From: Oenanthe sinensis
Taxonomy: Eukaryota > Streptophyta > Magnoliopsida > Apiales > Apiaceae
Length of the DNA: 64,000 bases
Direction of reading: 5' to 3'
Assembly (NCBI GenBank): GCA_028671895.1
Contig: JAPMAC010000221.1
Coordinates: 3,410,001 to 3,474,000 of the forward strand
In this document: in pieces, positions 9,101 to 18,657 of the stretch
How positions within the stretch are numbered: the stretch's first letter is position 1
Layout: the number at the start of each line of letters is the position of its first letter
Position numbers and translations under genes: made by a program
The notes under the pieces: model-generated
Database searches by the model: none
What the model saw: only the letters and a program-made list of their open reading frames with translations
Told to the model about the DNA's origin: nothing

Positions 9101-10701
9101 TTTCTATTCCCAGTCATGACCAGGCTTCCATCTACCTTGTTGGAAATTATGCATGTTTCTGTTGTGAAACAGACTTTATTTCCATTGTCACATAGTTGAC
9201 TTATGCTTAACAAGTTATGTCTTAAGCCATCAACTAATGCAACAGGTTCAATGATGACATTCTCTCTTGAAATCAAGCCATATCCCATGGTGTGCCCTTT
9301 GCTGTCATCTCCAAAAGTTACTCCAGGGCCAGCTTTCTCCTCAAACTTTGTGAGCAGGGATTTATCTCCAGTCATGTGTCTTGAACATCCACTGTCCAAG
9401 TACCAAAGATTTCTTCTCTTTCCCTGATTGCTAGATGAACTAGCTTCCTGGTCATCTTGATTGGCCATTAGTGCAAGATTGATGTGTTCTTCTTCTTCTT
9501 CAGAATCCTCCTCAGCAGCCCAGTCCTTTTCTTCTGTCACAAAAGCCTTCTCTCTTTGTTTGAGCAAGTCAAAGTACTTCTTTTTATAGTCAACACCATC
9601 ACTAGACTTTGACCTCTTTTCAACTTTGGGCTTTCTGCATTCACTTGAAAAGTGACCAGCCAATCCACAGTTAAAGCATCTGAATTGAGTTCTGTCAACA
9701 AGATTTTTGCCTTGTTGAGTGTCTCTCCTGAACTGTGATCCAGGCCTTTGCATTGGATTCCTTTTGAACTTGAGTTTGGAAAATTTTCTTGATAGAAAAG
9801 CTAAATGCTCATCTATTTCATCCATTTCATCTTTGATGAGTGACTCATCACTATCACAAAGTTCTTTTCCTTTACCAGTAGAAGATTCATCACATCTAAC
9901 ATAATTTGTACCATTGCCATGACCTTCTTTCTTCCCTTCTTTGAAATCAGCATCTTCATCTGTTTCTGCAACTTGCTTTTCCTTGACCATCAAAGCAATG
10001 GACTTTTCTCTCTTCTGACTTTTCTCAATTTCCTCATCTTGCTGTAGCTCCAACTCATAGGTTTTCAAGATGCCATACAGCTTGTCCAAGGTATAATCTT
10101 TAAAGTCAGGAGATTGCCTTATAGAGACAGTCATTGGTTTCCATTCTTTGGGTAGGGACCTCAAGAATTTGAGGTTGGTGTCCTCAACAGCATAAACTCT
10201 TCCATATAGTTTAAGCTCATTCAACAGCTTTTGAAACCTACTATATGTATCATTTATTGTTTCACCACCCTTGAAGTGAAAGGCCTCATACTTTTGAATC
10301 AAGAGTTGCATCTTGTTCTTTCTTACTTGCTCAGTACCTTCACAGAGGGTTTGAAGAGTGTCCCAGACTTCTTTGGAGGTTGTACAACTGATGACATTGT
10401 CAAACATGTCCTTGTCAAGACCATTAAACAAAATATTCATGGCCTTTTTGTCCTTGTGTACTTCCTTTTCATCTTCATCTGTATACTCACTCACAGATTT
10501 AGGAATGAGTTTGTCTGGTGCTTGAGTACCGTCTGCATTTACACTTGTAACTATTTTCATAGGCACATGTGGACCTTTCTCTATGCAATGAACATAGGAA
10601 GGATCAATAGATAGCAGATGCAAGTGCATTTTTACTTTCCAGGGAAAATATTCATCTTTCTCTAGAACTGGAATCTTAACTCCTGTTTCTCTTTGACCCA
10701 T
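6148..10701 (-). CDS. Element A: Gag-Pol polyprotein (Ty1/Copia, Sirevirus-like)
   Basis: One open frame of 1517 residues covers the whole replication machinery. I start it at the first ATG after the PBS (10699-10701, MGQRETG); an upstream in-frame ATG lies in the LTR. Gag with the Copia UBN2-type fold occupies about 1-290. The zinc knuckle CX2CX4HX4C is at 342-355. The protease DSG has its aspartate at 436, and the pre-integrase HHCC domain is at about 565-600. The integrase triad is D631, D694 and E730 with the standard 35-residue spacing. Reverse transcriptase has D1117 (MDVKSAFLNG) and YVDD at 1202-1205. RNase H begins near D1366. All key residues are present. A serine/threonine-rich linker between integrase and RT is encoded by palindromic words (7925-8035). 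The polyprotein makes virus-like particles, copies the RNA and integrates the DNA. Confidence 0.95.
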   Translation of the reverse strand: MGQRETGVKIPVLEKDEYFPWKVKMHLHLLSIDPSYVHCIEKGPHVPMKIVTSVNADGTQAPDKLIPKSVSEYTDEDEKEVHKDKKAMNILFNGLDKDMFDNVISCTTSKEVWDTLQTLCEGTEQVRKNKMQLLIQKYEAFHFKGGETINDTYSRFQKLLNELKLYGRVYAVEDTNLKFLRSLPKEWKPMTVSIRQSPDFKDYTLDKLYGILKTYELELQQDEEIEKSQKREKSIALMVKEKQVAETDEDADFKEGKKEGHGNGTNYVRCDESSTGKGKELCDSDESLIKDEMDEIDEHLAFLSRKFSKLKFKRNPMQRPGSQFRRDTQQGKNLVDRTQFRCFNCGLAGHFSSECRKPKVEKRSKSSDGVDYKKKYFDLLKQREKAFVTEEKDWAAEEDSEEEEEHINLALMANQDDQEASSSSNQGKRRNLWYLDSGCSRHMTGDKSLLTKFEEKAGPGVTFGDDSKGHTMGYGLISRENVIIEPVALVDGLRHNLLSISQLCDNGNKVCFTTETCIISNKVDGSLVMTGNRKGNVYMADFNSTNAESMTCLLSKASTNESWLWHKKLAHLNFKAMNLLVKKNQVRGLPQMEFVKDGLCDACQKGKQRKASFKSKLESSIEKPLELLHMDLFGPVNIMSIAKKRYALVIVDDFSRFSWTYFLHSKDEASHLIIKHIRENEKNLELDVKKIRSDNGTEFKNSTMKEFCESKGIIHTFSAPRTPQQNGVVERKNRTLIEAARTMLEDAKLPTYFWAEAINTACFTQNISLVNKAQGKTPYQLIKKDKKPKVGFLHVFGCKCYVLRNQGENLGKFEAKADEAIFIGYALSGVAYRIYNLRLHIVMESVHVVFDDKKIQGLFDEGNHDTLHFENESNDVNDDEEAEIIKPQVFRNPISVDVTASMNNLSVDRNPSTDNASTDISSTDNQQSSSRVSTSGGGFQNHSTNSDHFEFNTNDHEASSSRQNLYPQRKWTRSHPFELIIGNAEDGVKTRSATQNECLYSSFLSQEEPKRIEEALMDPDWVLAMQEELNQFERNKVWKLVPRPKDRSVIGTKWVFRNKMDETGIVTRNKARLVAKGYSQEEGIDFDETFAPVARLEAIRIFLAYAAHANFKVYQMDVKSAFLNGVLEEEVYVEQPPGFEDLKFPNSVYFLLKALYGLKQAPRAWYDTLSQFLIENNFTRGTVDKTLFSRHVNGSIILVQIYVDDIIFGSTNEELCKKFAKLMQSKYEMSMMGELTYFLGLQVKQVKDGIFINQTKYIHDLLKKFELSECSSAKTPMATATKLELNTKEAKVDISSYRGMVGSLLYLTASRPDIMFSTCLCARFQADPRESHLVAIKRIFKYLKGTSNLGIWYPRDSGFNLIGYSDADYAGCKIDRKSTTGTCQFLGNKLVSWFSKKQHSVSTSTAEAEYIAAGSCCAQILWMRNQLFDYGFNLNKIPIFCDNTSAIAITENPVQHSRTKHIDIRYHFIREHVMNGTVELHFVPSEQQLADIFTKPLDESTFNRLVCELGMLNYTHA

Positions 10702-10742
10702 TCTTGATGTACTTTTAGATCTTGACTTTCTGTTTGTCGAAA

Positions 10743-10758
10743 GCTTGCTCTGATACCA
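10743..10758 (-). promoter_or_regulatory. Primer-binding site of element A (initiator-Met tRNA)
   Basis: The minus strand reads TGGTATCAGAGCAAGC, two bases inside the 5' LTR. The first 12 bases match the complement of the 3' end of plant initiator methionine tRNA. Confidence 0.9.
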
Positions 10759-10760
10759 AT

Positions 10761-11939
10761 TGTTATTCGCCCTTAAGTACACTAAGTTTGGAGAAGGGGG
10801 GGGGTTGAATACAAACTTAAGAATTAAGTCAACTTCTTGCGGAAATAAGTTTGTACAAAGAGAGTGTTTAATTAAGATTGATGTAACTAAGAACTGGATA
10901 ACTAAAGTGTTGATAACAGAAACAACAAGATTAAAAATTACTAGTGGATTGTTTTTCCACTAGTGTGTTTTTGCTTTCAATTGATCTTAGTAAAAATACT
11001 AAGCTGCGTACAAAGTTGAATGTAGAATCTAGAAAAGCATTACAAGTTCTGCCTGATTTTCTACTTTGCTTTTCTTGAGTTCTATTACAAAACAACTACT
11101 TCTTTGCTACTGTGTTGTTGCTTTTTATAAACAACAACTACTCCTCTAGTTTTCTATCGACTGATAACAATATAATATTACAATTTATACTGTTTACATA
11201 AAAATAGAAACTAGCTCCTTTTCACAGCTTTCCTTGTAGAACTTACTAGCTCTGGAAGTGTCTTTTGTCTTAAGATATTCCTTGGATGCTGTGTTGCCTA
11301 GCAAGTCTTCACAGTCCTGACAGGACTGTCTTCCAATGATTCAGTTTCTGCACTGTTCCCGTGAAATCTGGCTTTTAGCTAAATAGGGAAACTTTAATCA
11401 ACTGATAAATGATGTTAAGCTTATCAGTTGATTCACCTTTGCTTATCCATCGATGGATAGGATATCTGTTGATCAGTTGATGTGTCGATGGATAATTGAG
11501 CTATCCATCGACTCCTTATCCATTGATGATTCTTTATCCGTTGACTGTAATTATCCATTGATAGCTTTCATCCGTTGAGTAGTGTCTTCATCCATCGACT
11601 TCAACATCAGTTGATCACTTCACTTGTGAGAATTCTGACTTAGAATATTTACAATTGATCAGCCATTCTTCACATCTGTTGAGAAGCTAGAAATTGAAGT
11701 CAATAACATCAGTTGACTACATCATTGCATCCATCGAGGTAATACAATCAATTGATAGTGAAACATAAATCAATGCTACAATCCAGTTTATCAGTTGAGA
11801 AACAAGTTTCAACTGATAGCTGGTTTCCTAATCAATGGATATTTATAAGTCATATCCATTGATCAGTTACAAAAATAATTTTGAGTCCCTATTGAAATTC
11901 TAAGTAATTTGTTATCATCAAAACTCATAATTCCTAACA
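10761..11939 (-). repeat. Element A: 5' LTR
   Basis: This copy is the same 1179 bp length as 352-1530, with about three base differences by eye. On the minus strand it carries the palindromic array (about 11879 down to 11397) upstream of a TATA box at 11121-11129, which should drive the genomic RNA across the gag-pol ORF. No break is visible. Confidence 0.95.
11121..11129 (-). promoter_or_regulatory. TATA box of the element A genomic promoter
   Basis: The minus strand reads TATAAAAAG in the 5' LTR, about 360 nt before the LTR end and PBS. The palindromic words lie directly upstream in U3. Confidence 0.65.
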
Positions 11940-12080
11940 CAGATCTATAGTATTTTTAATTCTACAATCAAAGTAAGTTAATTATTTAATTTATTTAATT
12001 AAATTAATTCAAGTTGAATTTAATTTAATTTATAAATTATTTAATTAATTTAAGTAGAATTAATTTATTATAAAAGAAAT

Positions 12081-12360
12081 GACTTAATATGACTTATATA
12101 TATATTTCGAATGACTTAAGTTAAGTCATACCGAATGACTTAAAATAAGTCATACCGAAATATATATTTCTCAATATTATATAAGTCATACCGAGAGCAA
12201 AAGAAAAAGTCATACCGATTTCTTTTATTAAATAAGTCATACATATTTATTTAATTAAAAGAAAATTCGAATATGACTTTAAAAATAAGTCATACCGAAT
12301 TTTAGTAAGTCATACCGAATTAATATGTCATGCCCACTCTTTTTCTAAGTCATACAAGTG
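12081..12360 (+). repeat. Palindromic word array B1 (AAGTCATACCGA) in the LTR of B
   Basis: About eight copies of AAGTCATACCGA or near variants lie at roughly 12123, 12147, 12183, 12209, 12233, 12287, 12306 and 12345, along with ATGACTTA-type complements. One perfect inverted repeat is ATGACTTAA (12111-12119) with TTAAGTCAT (12121-12129). The array is upstream of the LTR TATA box. The same word recurs in the post-pol spacer of B (19200-19500). Confidence 0.85.
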
Positions 12361-12418
12361 TTAATTTTGTTAAATTAAGTCATTATGATAAAGGTCAGGC
12401 TAAGTCTTTTTCAACCTC

Positions 12419-12426
12419 TATAAATA
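12419..12426 (+). promoter_or_regulatory. TATA box in the LTR of element B
   Basis: TATAAATA lies about 60 bp downstream of the word array and about 340 bp before the LTR end. It would be the promoter of the B genomic RNA. Confidence 0.6.
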
Positions 12427-12769
12427 TGAGGTCAGGGCTTCACTATTCAAGGTCGTTCAAACATTAAAATTCAGAAATTTGTATGCATTGTAATATTCAC
12501 AGATTTCTTTGCTTAGTTTGGAATATAATTGTTAAACCTGAACAATTCATGTCGAAATCGTTTCAGAACATATAATCAATTATATTCACTTTGATCATAT
12601 TAATTTTGTAATACTTTTCAAGTTAAAATTTATATATTCTACTTGAACAGTATTTCATTAAAATTAATATTTCGCGAGAAATTAAAGTAATATTTTTAAA
12701 TCCAATATTCTGCGATTAAATTAAGATATTGTATTCAACCCCCCTTCTACAATATCAGGGACCAACAAT

Positions 12770-12785
12770 TGGCATCAGAGCTGAT
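12770..12785 (+). promoter_or_regulatory. Primer-binding site of element B
   Basis: TGGCATCAGAGCTGAT follows the LTR end by two bases. It matches the initiator-Met tRNA complement except for one base (C for T at position 4). The leader from 12786 to 12959 has no other recognisable feature. Confidence 0.85.
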
Positions 12786-12959
12786 TGATATTTTTAATAT
12801 CAGATCCGAACCAAATATTCCTCAACTCATATAGATCTCAAAAATTATTTTTAATTCGAAATAATTTTTTTTACAAAAAATTATTTTTGATCAAAAATTG
12901 TTTCAAGTCAAAAATTACAATATTTTTTTGAAACACTTAACTTTTAATCTTATTTAAAG

Positions 12960-14129
12960 ATGAGTACACAAAAGATAACGAGCATCAAAATTCCACAGTT
13001 CGACAGAGAGCACTACAACTTGTGGAAACACAAAATGCTACTGTTCATTGGGATTGCCAATCCCAAGTACGCATTAGTACTGGCCAAAGGTGTTGAGCCC
13101 CTTATATTAGTTATTGTCGAACATGAGGTAGATGGGGTCGTAATCCCCCACAGACAGTTTCTGAAAAATCCAACAGACTATACAGATGAGGAAGCAGAAG
13201 CTGTGTCCCTGGACAACAACCTCAAATTAATACTGATTGAATCTCTAGACTACGTCATGTACAATCATGTAGTCAATTGCAAGAATGCAAAACATATCTG
13301 GGAAACAATAGAGATTATCAATGAGGGGACTGATGAAGTAAAAAATAATAGACTAGAAATCCTGACCTCCCAATATGAACAGTTTAGATCCAACCCTGGT
13401 GAGGGTATCTCTGAGGTATTTCAGAGACTAAACAAACTGATAAATGAGCTCAATATGAATGGAAAGTTTTATCAGAATCAGGAGGTGAACATGAAGTTTC
13501 TGTTGACCTTACCCGAGCACTTGGAACACATGATCGCAGCTATCCAGGAGTCTATGGATATGAAAGAGATAACCCTAGAAAGACTCTACGGAGTGCTAAA
13601 GACTTATGAATTTGAACATATCCAACCTAGAGAGATGTATGGGAGAGGTAAGGTACTGAGTTCCTCCAAGACATTAATGGTAGAAGCACCAGAGAAAGAA
13701 GAAGTGAAGGCAGTTGCACCTTCTAACATTTCAATAGAGTATGTTATTCTAGAATTTGGACATACTTCTGACAAACAAGAAGATGGTGAGTTAGACTCGC
13801 TGGAAGAACTAGATCAGCTGGAAGATGAATCTCTGGCAATGGTTTCCAGGAGGTTTGGCAACATGAGATTCCGAAGAAACTCCTCCTACAGAGTAAAGCC
13901 TAATTTTGGAAGATTCCAAAAAGGAGGTTCTTTGATAGCAGTATCAAAGAGCGGCTACAAGACCGGCTTAGTTGATAGAAACAAGTTTCATTGCTTCAAC
14001 TGTAATGAGCTAGGCCACTTCGCAACTGAATTCAAGAAGCCTAAGCAAGGGAAAAAGAGAGAGTCTTACGAAGAGCTCAAGGAGAAGTATGATGCGCTCG
14101 TGAAAAAGCATCAAGACAGTCCTATCTAG
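12960..14129 (+). pseudogene. Element B: Gag N-terminal part, damaged zinc knuckle
   Basis: An open stretch of 389 residues resembles the Sirevirus Gag of element A (YEQF, LYGVLKTYEFE). The nucleocapsid knuckle begins CFNCNELGHFATE but ends in phenylalanine where the fourth zinc ligand, cysteine, should be. The frame then ends at 14127-14129, after which the coding sense continues in another frame. It is part of a decayed polyprotein and is probably non-functional. Confidence 0.85.
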
Positions 14130-15397
14130 CAGAAGGCAAAAGATGGGATGACTCAGATAATGATGATGAGGAAGAGCTGGGAAATCTTGCTCTTATGGCT
14201 TTATCCGAGGAATCACTATCTCCCACCCATCAAGGAGGAATAGAGGTAAATCCTTCTTGCCCTAAAATGTTTGCTTTGCTAGGAAAAGAACTATATGGCG
14301 AATGAGATAAGGTTAAGAAACTCAGACTCAAAATCAAAGACTTAATTAATGAAACTGAAGTTCTTAAGAAGTTAAAAAGAAATAATGACAAGTTGACTGT
14401 CAAGTTGACTGAGGACTTAGTTGTTCAAGTCAGTAAAATCAGCTGTCATGTGTTAGTTGAAACCAATCTCAGAAACCAGATAGAAGAAGAAAAGAAAAAG
14501 TGTCTTGCATATAAGAATTCCTCGTATATTGTAAAGAACCTAGTTGACCAACAAGAAATAAGTCGTAAAGTTGGAATAGGCTTCGAGTACAATAAATCTG
14601 TAGGAAAGCCAAGCAACATAACTCCTTTCAGAAAAAGTGCTGAAGAAAGGGGGATCCCACATGTTGTTAAAGACACACCGAAACCTCTCTTCATAACACC
14701 GATAACTGAACCCATCCTTGAGAGCTCCATACTGATTGCATATGAAATGCAGTTAGAGGATCTCGAGGAAGAGAAGAAGAGAGGAGAATATGTTAAGGAC
14801 ATAAAAAGAGTTAATGTCCAGAAAGAGAAGAGAGCACCGGAGACACCAGTGAAAGATGAGGGAACTTCTAAGTCACCCAATCCTGGTATAGGTGCAAAAG
14901 ACTTAAAGAATAAAATGAACAGACCAAACACGTTTGTTAACAGTAAGGATAGTAACAACAAATTTCATTCTACTGAAAACTTCAAATTTGCTGATAAAAT
15001 TGAAGTGGAATCTGTTAAGTCACCTACTGTTTTGAATAATATGCCTATTATTGATGATTTCCATAAACCTTGTGGTATATTGAATTGTATGTTATGTGCT
15101 TTTAATGCTATGACTGCTTATTTTAAACGCATGATAACTAAGAAAGATAACATGACACATAGAAAATGCATCAATAATAAATTTGCTAAATCCAAGACTG
15201 CAACTCCTTCACCTGCTAAGAAGGAAGAATATATTCCTAAGTCTAAACAGAAAGTTGTTAAGACTGTGTATAGGAAGGTAGGAATAGTCAAGGAAGATGA
15301 TACCGTTATTCGAAAAAGATCTGTTGTCAAAGCAGACAAAGGTCAATTCTTTAAGTATGTCGGGCCTAATCAATTTTGGGCTCCAAAGAAGAATTAA
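14130..15397 (+). pseudogene. Element B: Gag C-terminal extension (lysine-rich, coiled-coil), broken
   Basis: Translation shifts frame at about 14128, meets a stop near 14305 and then stays open from 14393 to 15397 (334 residues). It is K/E-rich with a heptad-like stretch (LRNQIEEEKKKC) and a short cysteine/histidine patch around 15070-15110. Long Gag extensions between the knuckle and protease are known in some Sirevirus families; element A lacks this one. It ends at an in-frame stop (15395-15397) just before the protease. Confidence 0.7.
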
Positions 15398-15409
15398 TCC
15401 GTTTGGTAT

Positions 15410-16624
15410 GTGCAGGGAGTTAAACAGGTAAACCGAGTTATATGGATCCTGGACAGTGGATCTTTAAGGCATATGACTGGAGATAGAGCCCTGCTATCAA
15501 ATGTGGTTGAAAGAGCCAGCTCAATCGTCACCTTTGGAGATAACAGTAAAGGAATGAATACGGGATACGGCAAGTTAAATACTGGGAATGTTGTCATTGA
15601 AAACGTCTCTTTAGTGGAAGGACTTAAGCAAAATCTACTCAGTGTCAATCAATTTTATGATAAAGGGTACAAAGTAAGCTTTATCAAGGAGAAATGCTTA
15701 ATAGCTCATTCTAAAGATGGCAAACTGGCCTTACGTGGAGTAAAAAAAGGAAACTTGTACGTAGCCGATCTCAACTCAGGAACTGAAGATGAAGCAAACT
15801 ATTTTTATTCAAAGGCTTCATCAGAAGAAAGCTGGCTATGGCACAAGAAACTCTCACATCTAAACTTCAAAACAATGAACTCTTTAGTCAAGAGGGATTT
15901 GGTGAGAGGACTGCCTCCGATGGAATTTACACAAGAAGGTTTGTGTGAGGCTTGTCAGAAAGGGAAGTCGAAGGAAGCAAGTCACAGAGGCACGGACACT
16001 TCAATCATCACTGAACCACTTCAACTCCTACACATGGATTTATTTGGTCCAGTAAATATAATGTCTATGTCAAGAAAGAAATACGCCTTAGTGATTATGG
16101 ATGACTTCACAAAGTATACGTGGGTTTTATTCTTCAACTCTAAGGATGAAACTCCACATTTGGTGATTGATTATATAAAGCTAATTGAGTTAGATTCAAA
16201 GTTACCTGTCCGAGCAATCAGATCAGATAATGGAATAGAATTCAGAAATGAAGTCCTGAATAACTTCTGCTCAGACAAGGGGATAACAAGACAATATTCA
16301 GCACCAAGAACTCCGCAACAGAATGGAGTTGTAGAAAGGAAAAATAGAACCCTGATTGAAGCTGCAAGGACTATGCTAAGTGAATCAATGTTACCTATCT
16401 ACTTCTGGGCTGAAGCAGTAAATACAACTTGTTATACTCAGAATCGAACTCTGATCAACAAAGATCATATGAAAACTCCCTATGAATTAATGGTTGGCAA
16501 GAAACCTACTCTAAAGTACTTTCATGTATTTGGAGCTAAATGCTATGTGCTAAAGGATGGAGATAAACATCATGGCAAGTTCGAGGCCAAGGCACATAAA
16601 GCTATTTTTGTCGGATATTCATGA
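15410..16624 (+). pseudogene. Element B: protease and integrase segment
   Basis: The frame is the same as the preceding Gag extension. It holds the protease DSG motif (WILDSGSLRHMTG), the pre-integrase HHCC domain (WLWHKKLSHLNF, then CEACQKGK), and integrase with LLHMDLFGPV, IRSDNG and the NGVVERKNRT glutamate, so the catalytic triad looks preserved. It stops at 16622-16624 (TGA) within the integrase C-terminal region; the related proteins continue, and CGA to TGA decay is a likely cause. Confidence 0.85.
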
Positions 16625-18657
16625 AGAGCATATAGGGTTTACATAATTGATCAACATCAAGTAAAAGAAAGTGTCAATGTTACTTTTGATGACACTAAAC
16701 TCCCAAGTATCCAAACTGAAGATTCTTCTGAGGCATTAAAATTTGATAATTATCCTGACTCACATTCTGATGACGAAGAAGAACCTGAGGTTGTAACAGG
16801 AATTGATGATGACAATAATAATGATGATCCAGGTAATAGTGGTGAAAACAATGATAACAATACCAATTCTACTAATACTAGTGGTGGATCAATAAGTCAA
16901 CCTGGCAGCAACTCAGGGGAGATGAAGGATCAACTGGTAGAACATATCATCACAATGAGTTTCGAGGTGAATAATCTAGATCAAACCTACCTAGGGAAAT
17001 AATATGGAGCAGAGATCATCCTTTTGAATTGATCATAGGTGATCCAGATGTTGGAGTTAGAACCAGAAGTGCAACTTCAAATGAATGTTTATTTTCAGTT
17101 TTTCTGTCTCAAGAAGAACCAAAGAAGATTGAAGATGCATTAATTGATCCAGATTGGGTTCTTGCCATGCAAGAAGAGCTCAATCAGTTCGAGAGACAAG
17201 AAGTCTGGACACTCGTACCCATGCCTAAAGATATATCCTTTATTGGTACTAAATGGGTATACAGGAACAAGTTAGACGGTGATGGCATTGTTACAAGGAA
17301 CAAAGCCAGACTGGTTGCAAAGGGTTACTCCCAGGAAGAGGGAATTGATTATGACGAGACCTACGCACCAGTTGCAAGACTTGAAGCCATCAAGATATTT
17401 CTGGCATTCGCAGCACATTCCAAGTTTAAAGTTTTTCAAATGGGTGTGAAGAGTGCATTTCTAAATAGAGAGTTAGAAGAGGAAGTATATGTGGAACAGC
17501 CCCCTGGCTTTGAAAATCCAAAGTTTTCTGACTTTGTGTATTTCCTATTCAAAGCTCTCTATGGACTCAAGCAAGCACCAAGGACATGGTATGACACTCT
17601 CTCTGTGTTTTGACTTGAAAATGGTTTCATTAGAGGTGTCATAGATAAAACTCTCTTTTACAAAATGCATGAAAAAGATATGATATTTGTCCAAGTTTAT
17701 GTTGACAATATTATATTTGGTTCTACTAACGAAAACTTGTGCAAAAGATTTGCTAAGTTAATGCAGAGAAGGTATGAAATGAGTATGATGGGTGAGCTGT
17801 CATTCTTCCTTGGATTACAAGTAAAGCAAAAGGAAGATGAGATTTTTATTTGCCAATCAAAGTATGTAAGGGATCTTCTGAGAAAATATAGTCTAGAAGA
17901 TTTTTCACCGGCAAAAACCCCAATGCTAATAGCCACCAAGCTTGACAAAGATGAAACTGGTAAGAAAGTTGACATCACAAGCTACAGAGGTATGATAGGC
18001 TCATTATTATATCTAACTGCCAGTAGACCCGATATAATGTTTGCAACATGCTTATGTGCAATGTTTCAATCTGACCCTAGGGAATCTCATCTTATAGCCG
18101 TTAAATGAATTTTTAGATATCTGAAGGGTACACCAAATCTTGGAATTTGGTACCCTAAAGATACAGGTTTTGACCTAATAGGCTATACAGACTCAGATTA
18201 TGCAGGGTGCAAGATGGACAGGAAAAGTACTTCTGGAAGCTGTCAATTTCTAGGAAAACGATTGATCTCCTGGTATAGCAAGAAACAACACTCAGTTTCT
18301 ACTTCGACAGCTGAAGCAGAATACATTGCGGCAGGTAGCTGTTGTGCTCAGATCTTATGGATAAGGAATCAGCTAAATGACTATGGACTTGCGTTGAACA
18401 AAATTCCTATTCTCTGTGACAACACAAGTGCTATAGCTATTTCCAACAATCCTGTACAACCCTCGCGAACCAAGCACATTGACATAAGGTATCACTTTAT
18501 CCGAGAGCATGTCATGAATGGAACTGTGGTGTTACATTTTTTACCCACAGAAGATCAAATTGCCGACATCTTCACGAAACCACTTGATGAATCCACTTTC
18601 TCTAAGTTGGTTAGTGAACTAGGGATGTTAAATAATGACTATTTTTTTGGTTGCTAG
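16625..18657 (+). pseudogene. Element B: linker, reverse transcriptase and RNase H, catalytically broken
   Basis: The coding sense continues through a D/N-rich linker, shifts frame near 16915, then covers RT and RNase H with stops at 17611-17613 and 18106-18108. RT has lost two catalytic aspartates: the MDVKSAFLNG motif reads MGVKSAFLNR and YVDD reads YVDN. RNase H keeps its D and E motifs (DSDYAGCK, STAEAEYIAAG). The end is at the usual LVSELGML. The copy cannot encode a working reverse transcriptase. Confidence 0.9.

Larger units (their letters stand above)
352..11939 (-). mobile_element. Element A: near-intact Sirevirus-like Ty1/Copia retrotransposon
   Basis: The element is 11.6 kb with two 1179-bp direct LTRs (352-1530 and 10761-11939), TG...CA ends, a tRNA-iMet primer-binding site beside the right LTR and a polypurine tract beside the left LTR, so it reads on the minus strand. 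The order is 5' LTR, PBS, gag-pro-int-RT-RNaseH in one ORF, spacer, large third ORF, PPT, 3' LTR. A third ORF after a Copia pol is characteristic of the Sirevirus (SIRE/Maximus) lineage. I count about three LTR mismatches, near 371 to 450 and 892 to 926, so the insertion is recent. It interrupts the 5' LTR of element B. The flanking pentamers are CATAT and CAGAT, one mismatch from a duplication. Confidence 0.95.
11940..12767 (+). repeat. Element B: downstream piece of its 5' LTR
   Basis: This is the continuation of the LTR split by element A. It ends with the Sirevirus-type signature TTGTATTCAACCCCCCTTCT and a CA terminus at 12767, followed by a primer-binding site. It is AT-rich. It carries the AAGTCATACCGA word array and a TATA box. 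No intact 3' LTR of B is present, so identity to a partner cannot be measured. Confidence 0.85.

Noticed and set aside
12770..12785. tRNA-like matches at primer-binding sites (12770, 21299, 30015, 34854, 10743)
   Set aside because: Only the complement of the tRNA 3' end is present next to an LTR. There is no cloverleaf, so no tRNA gene.
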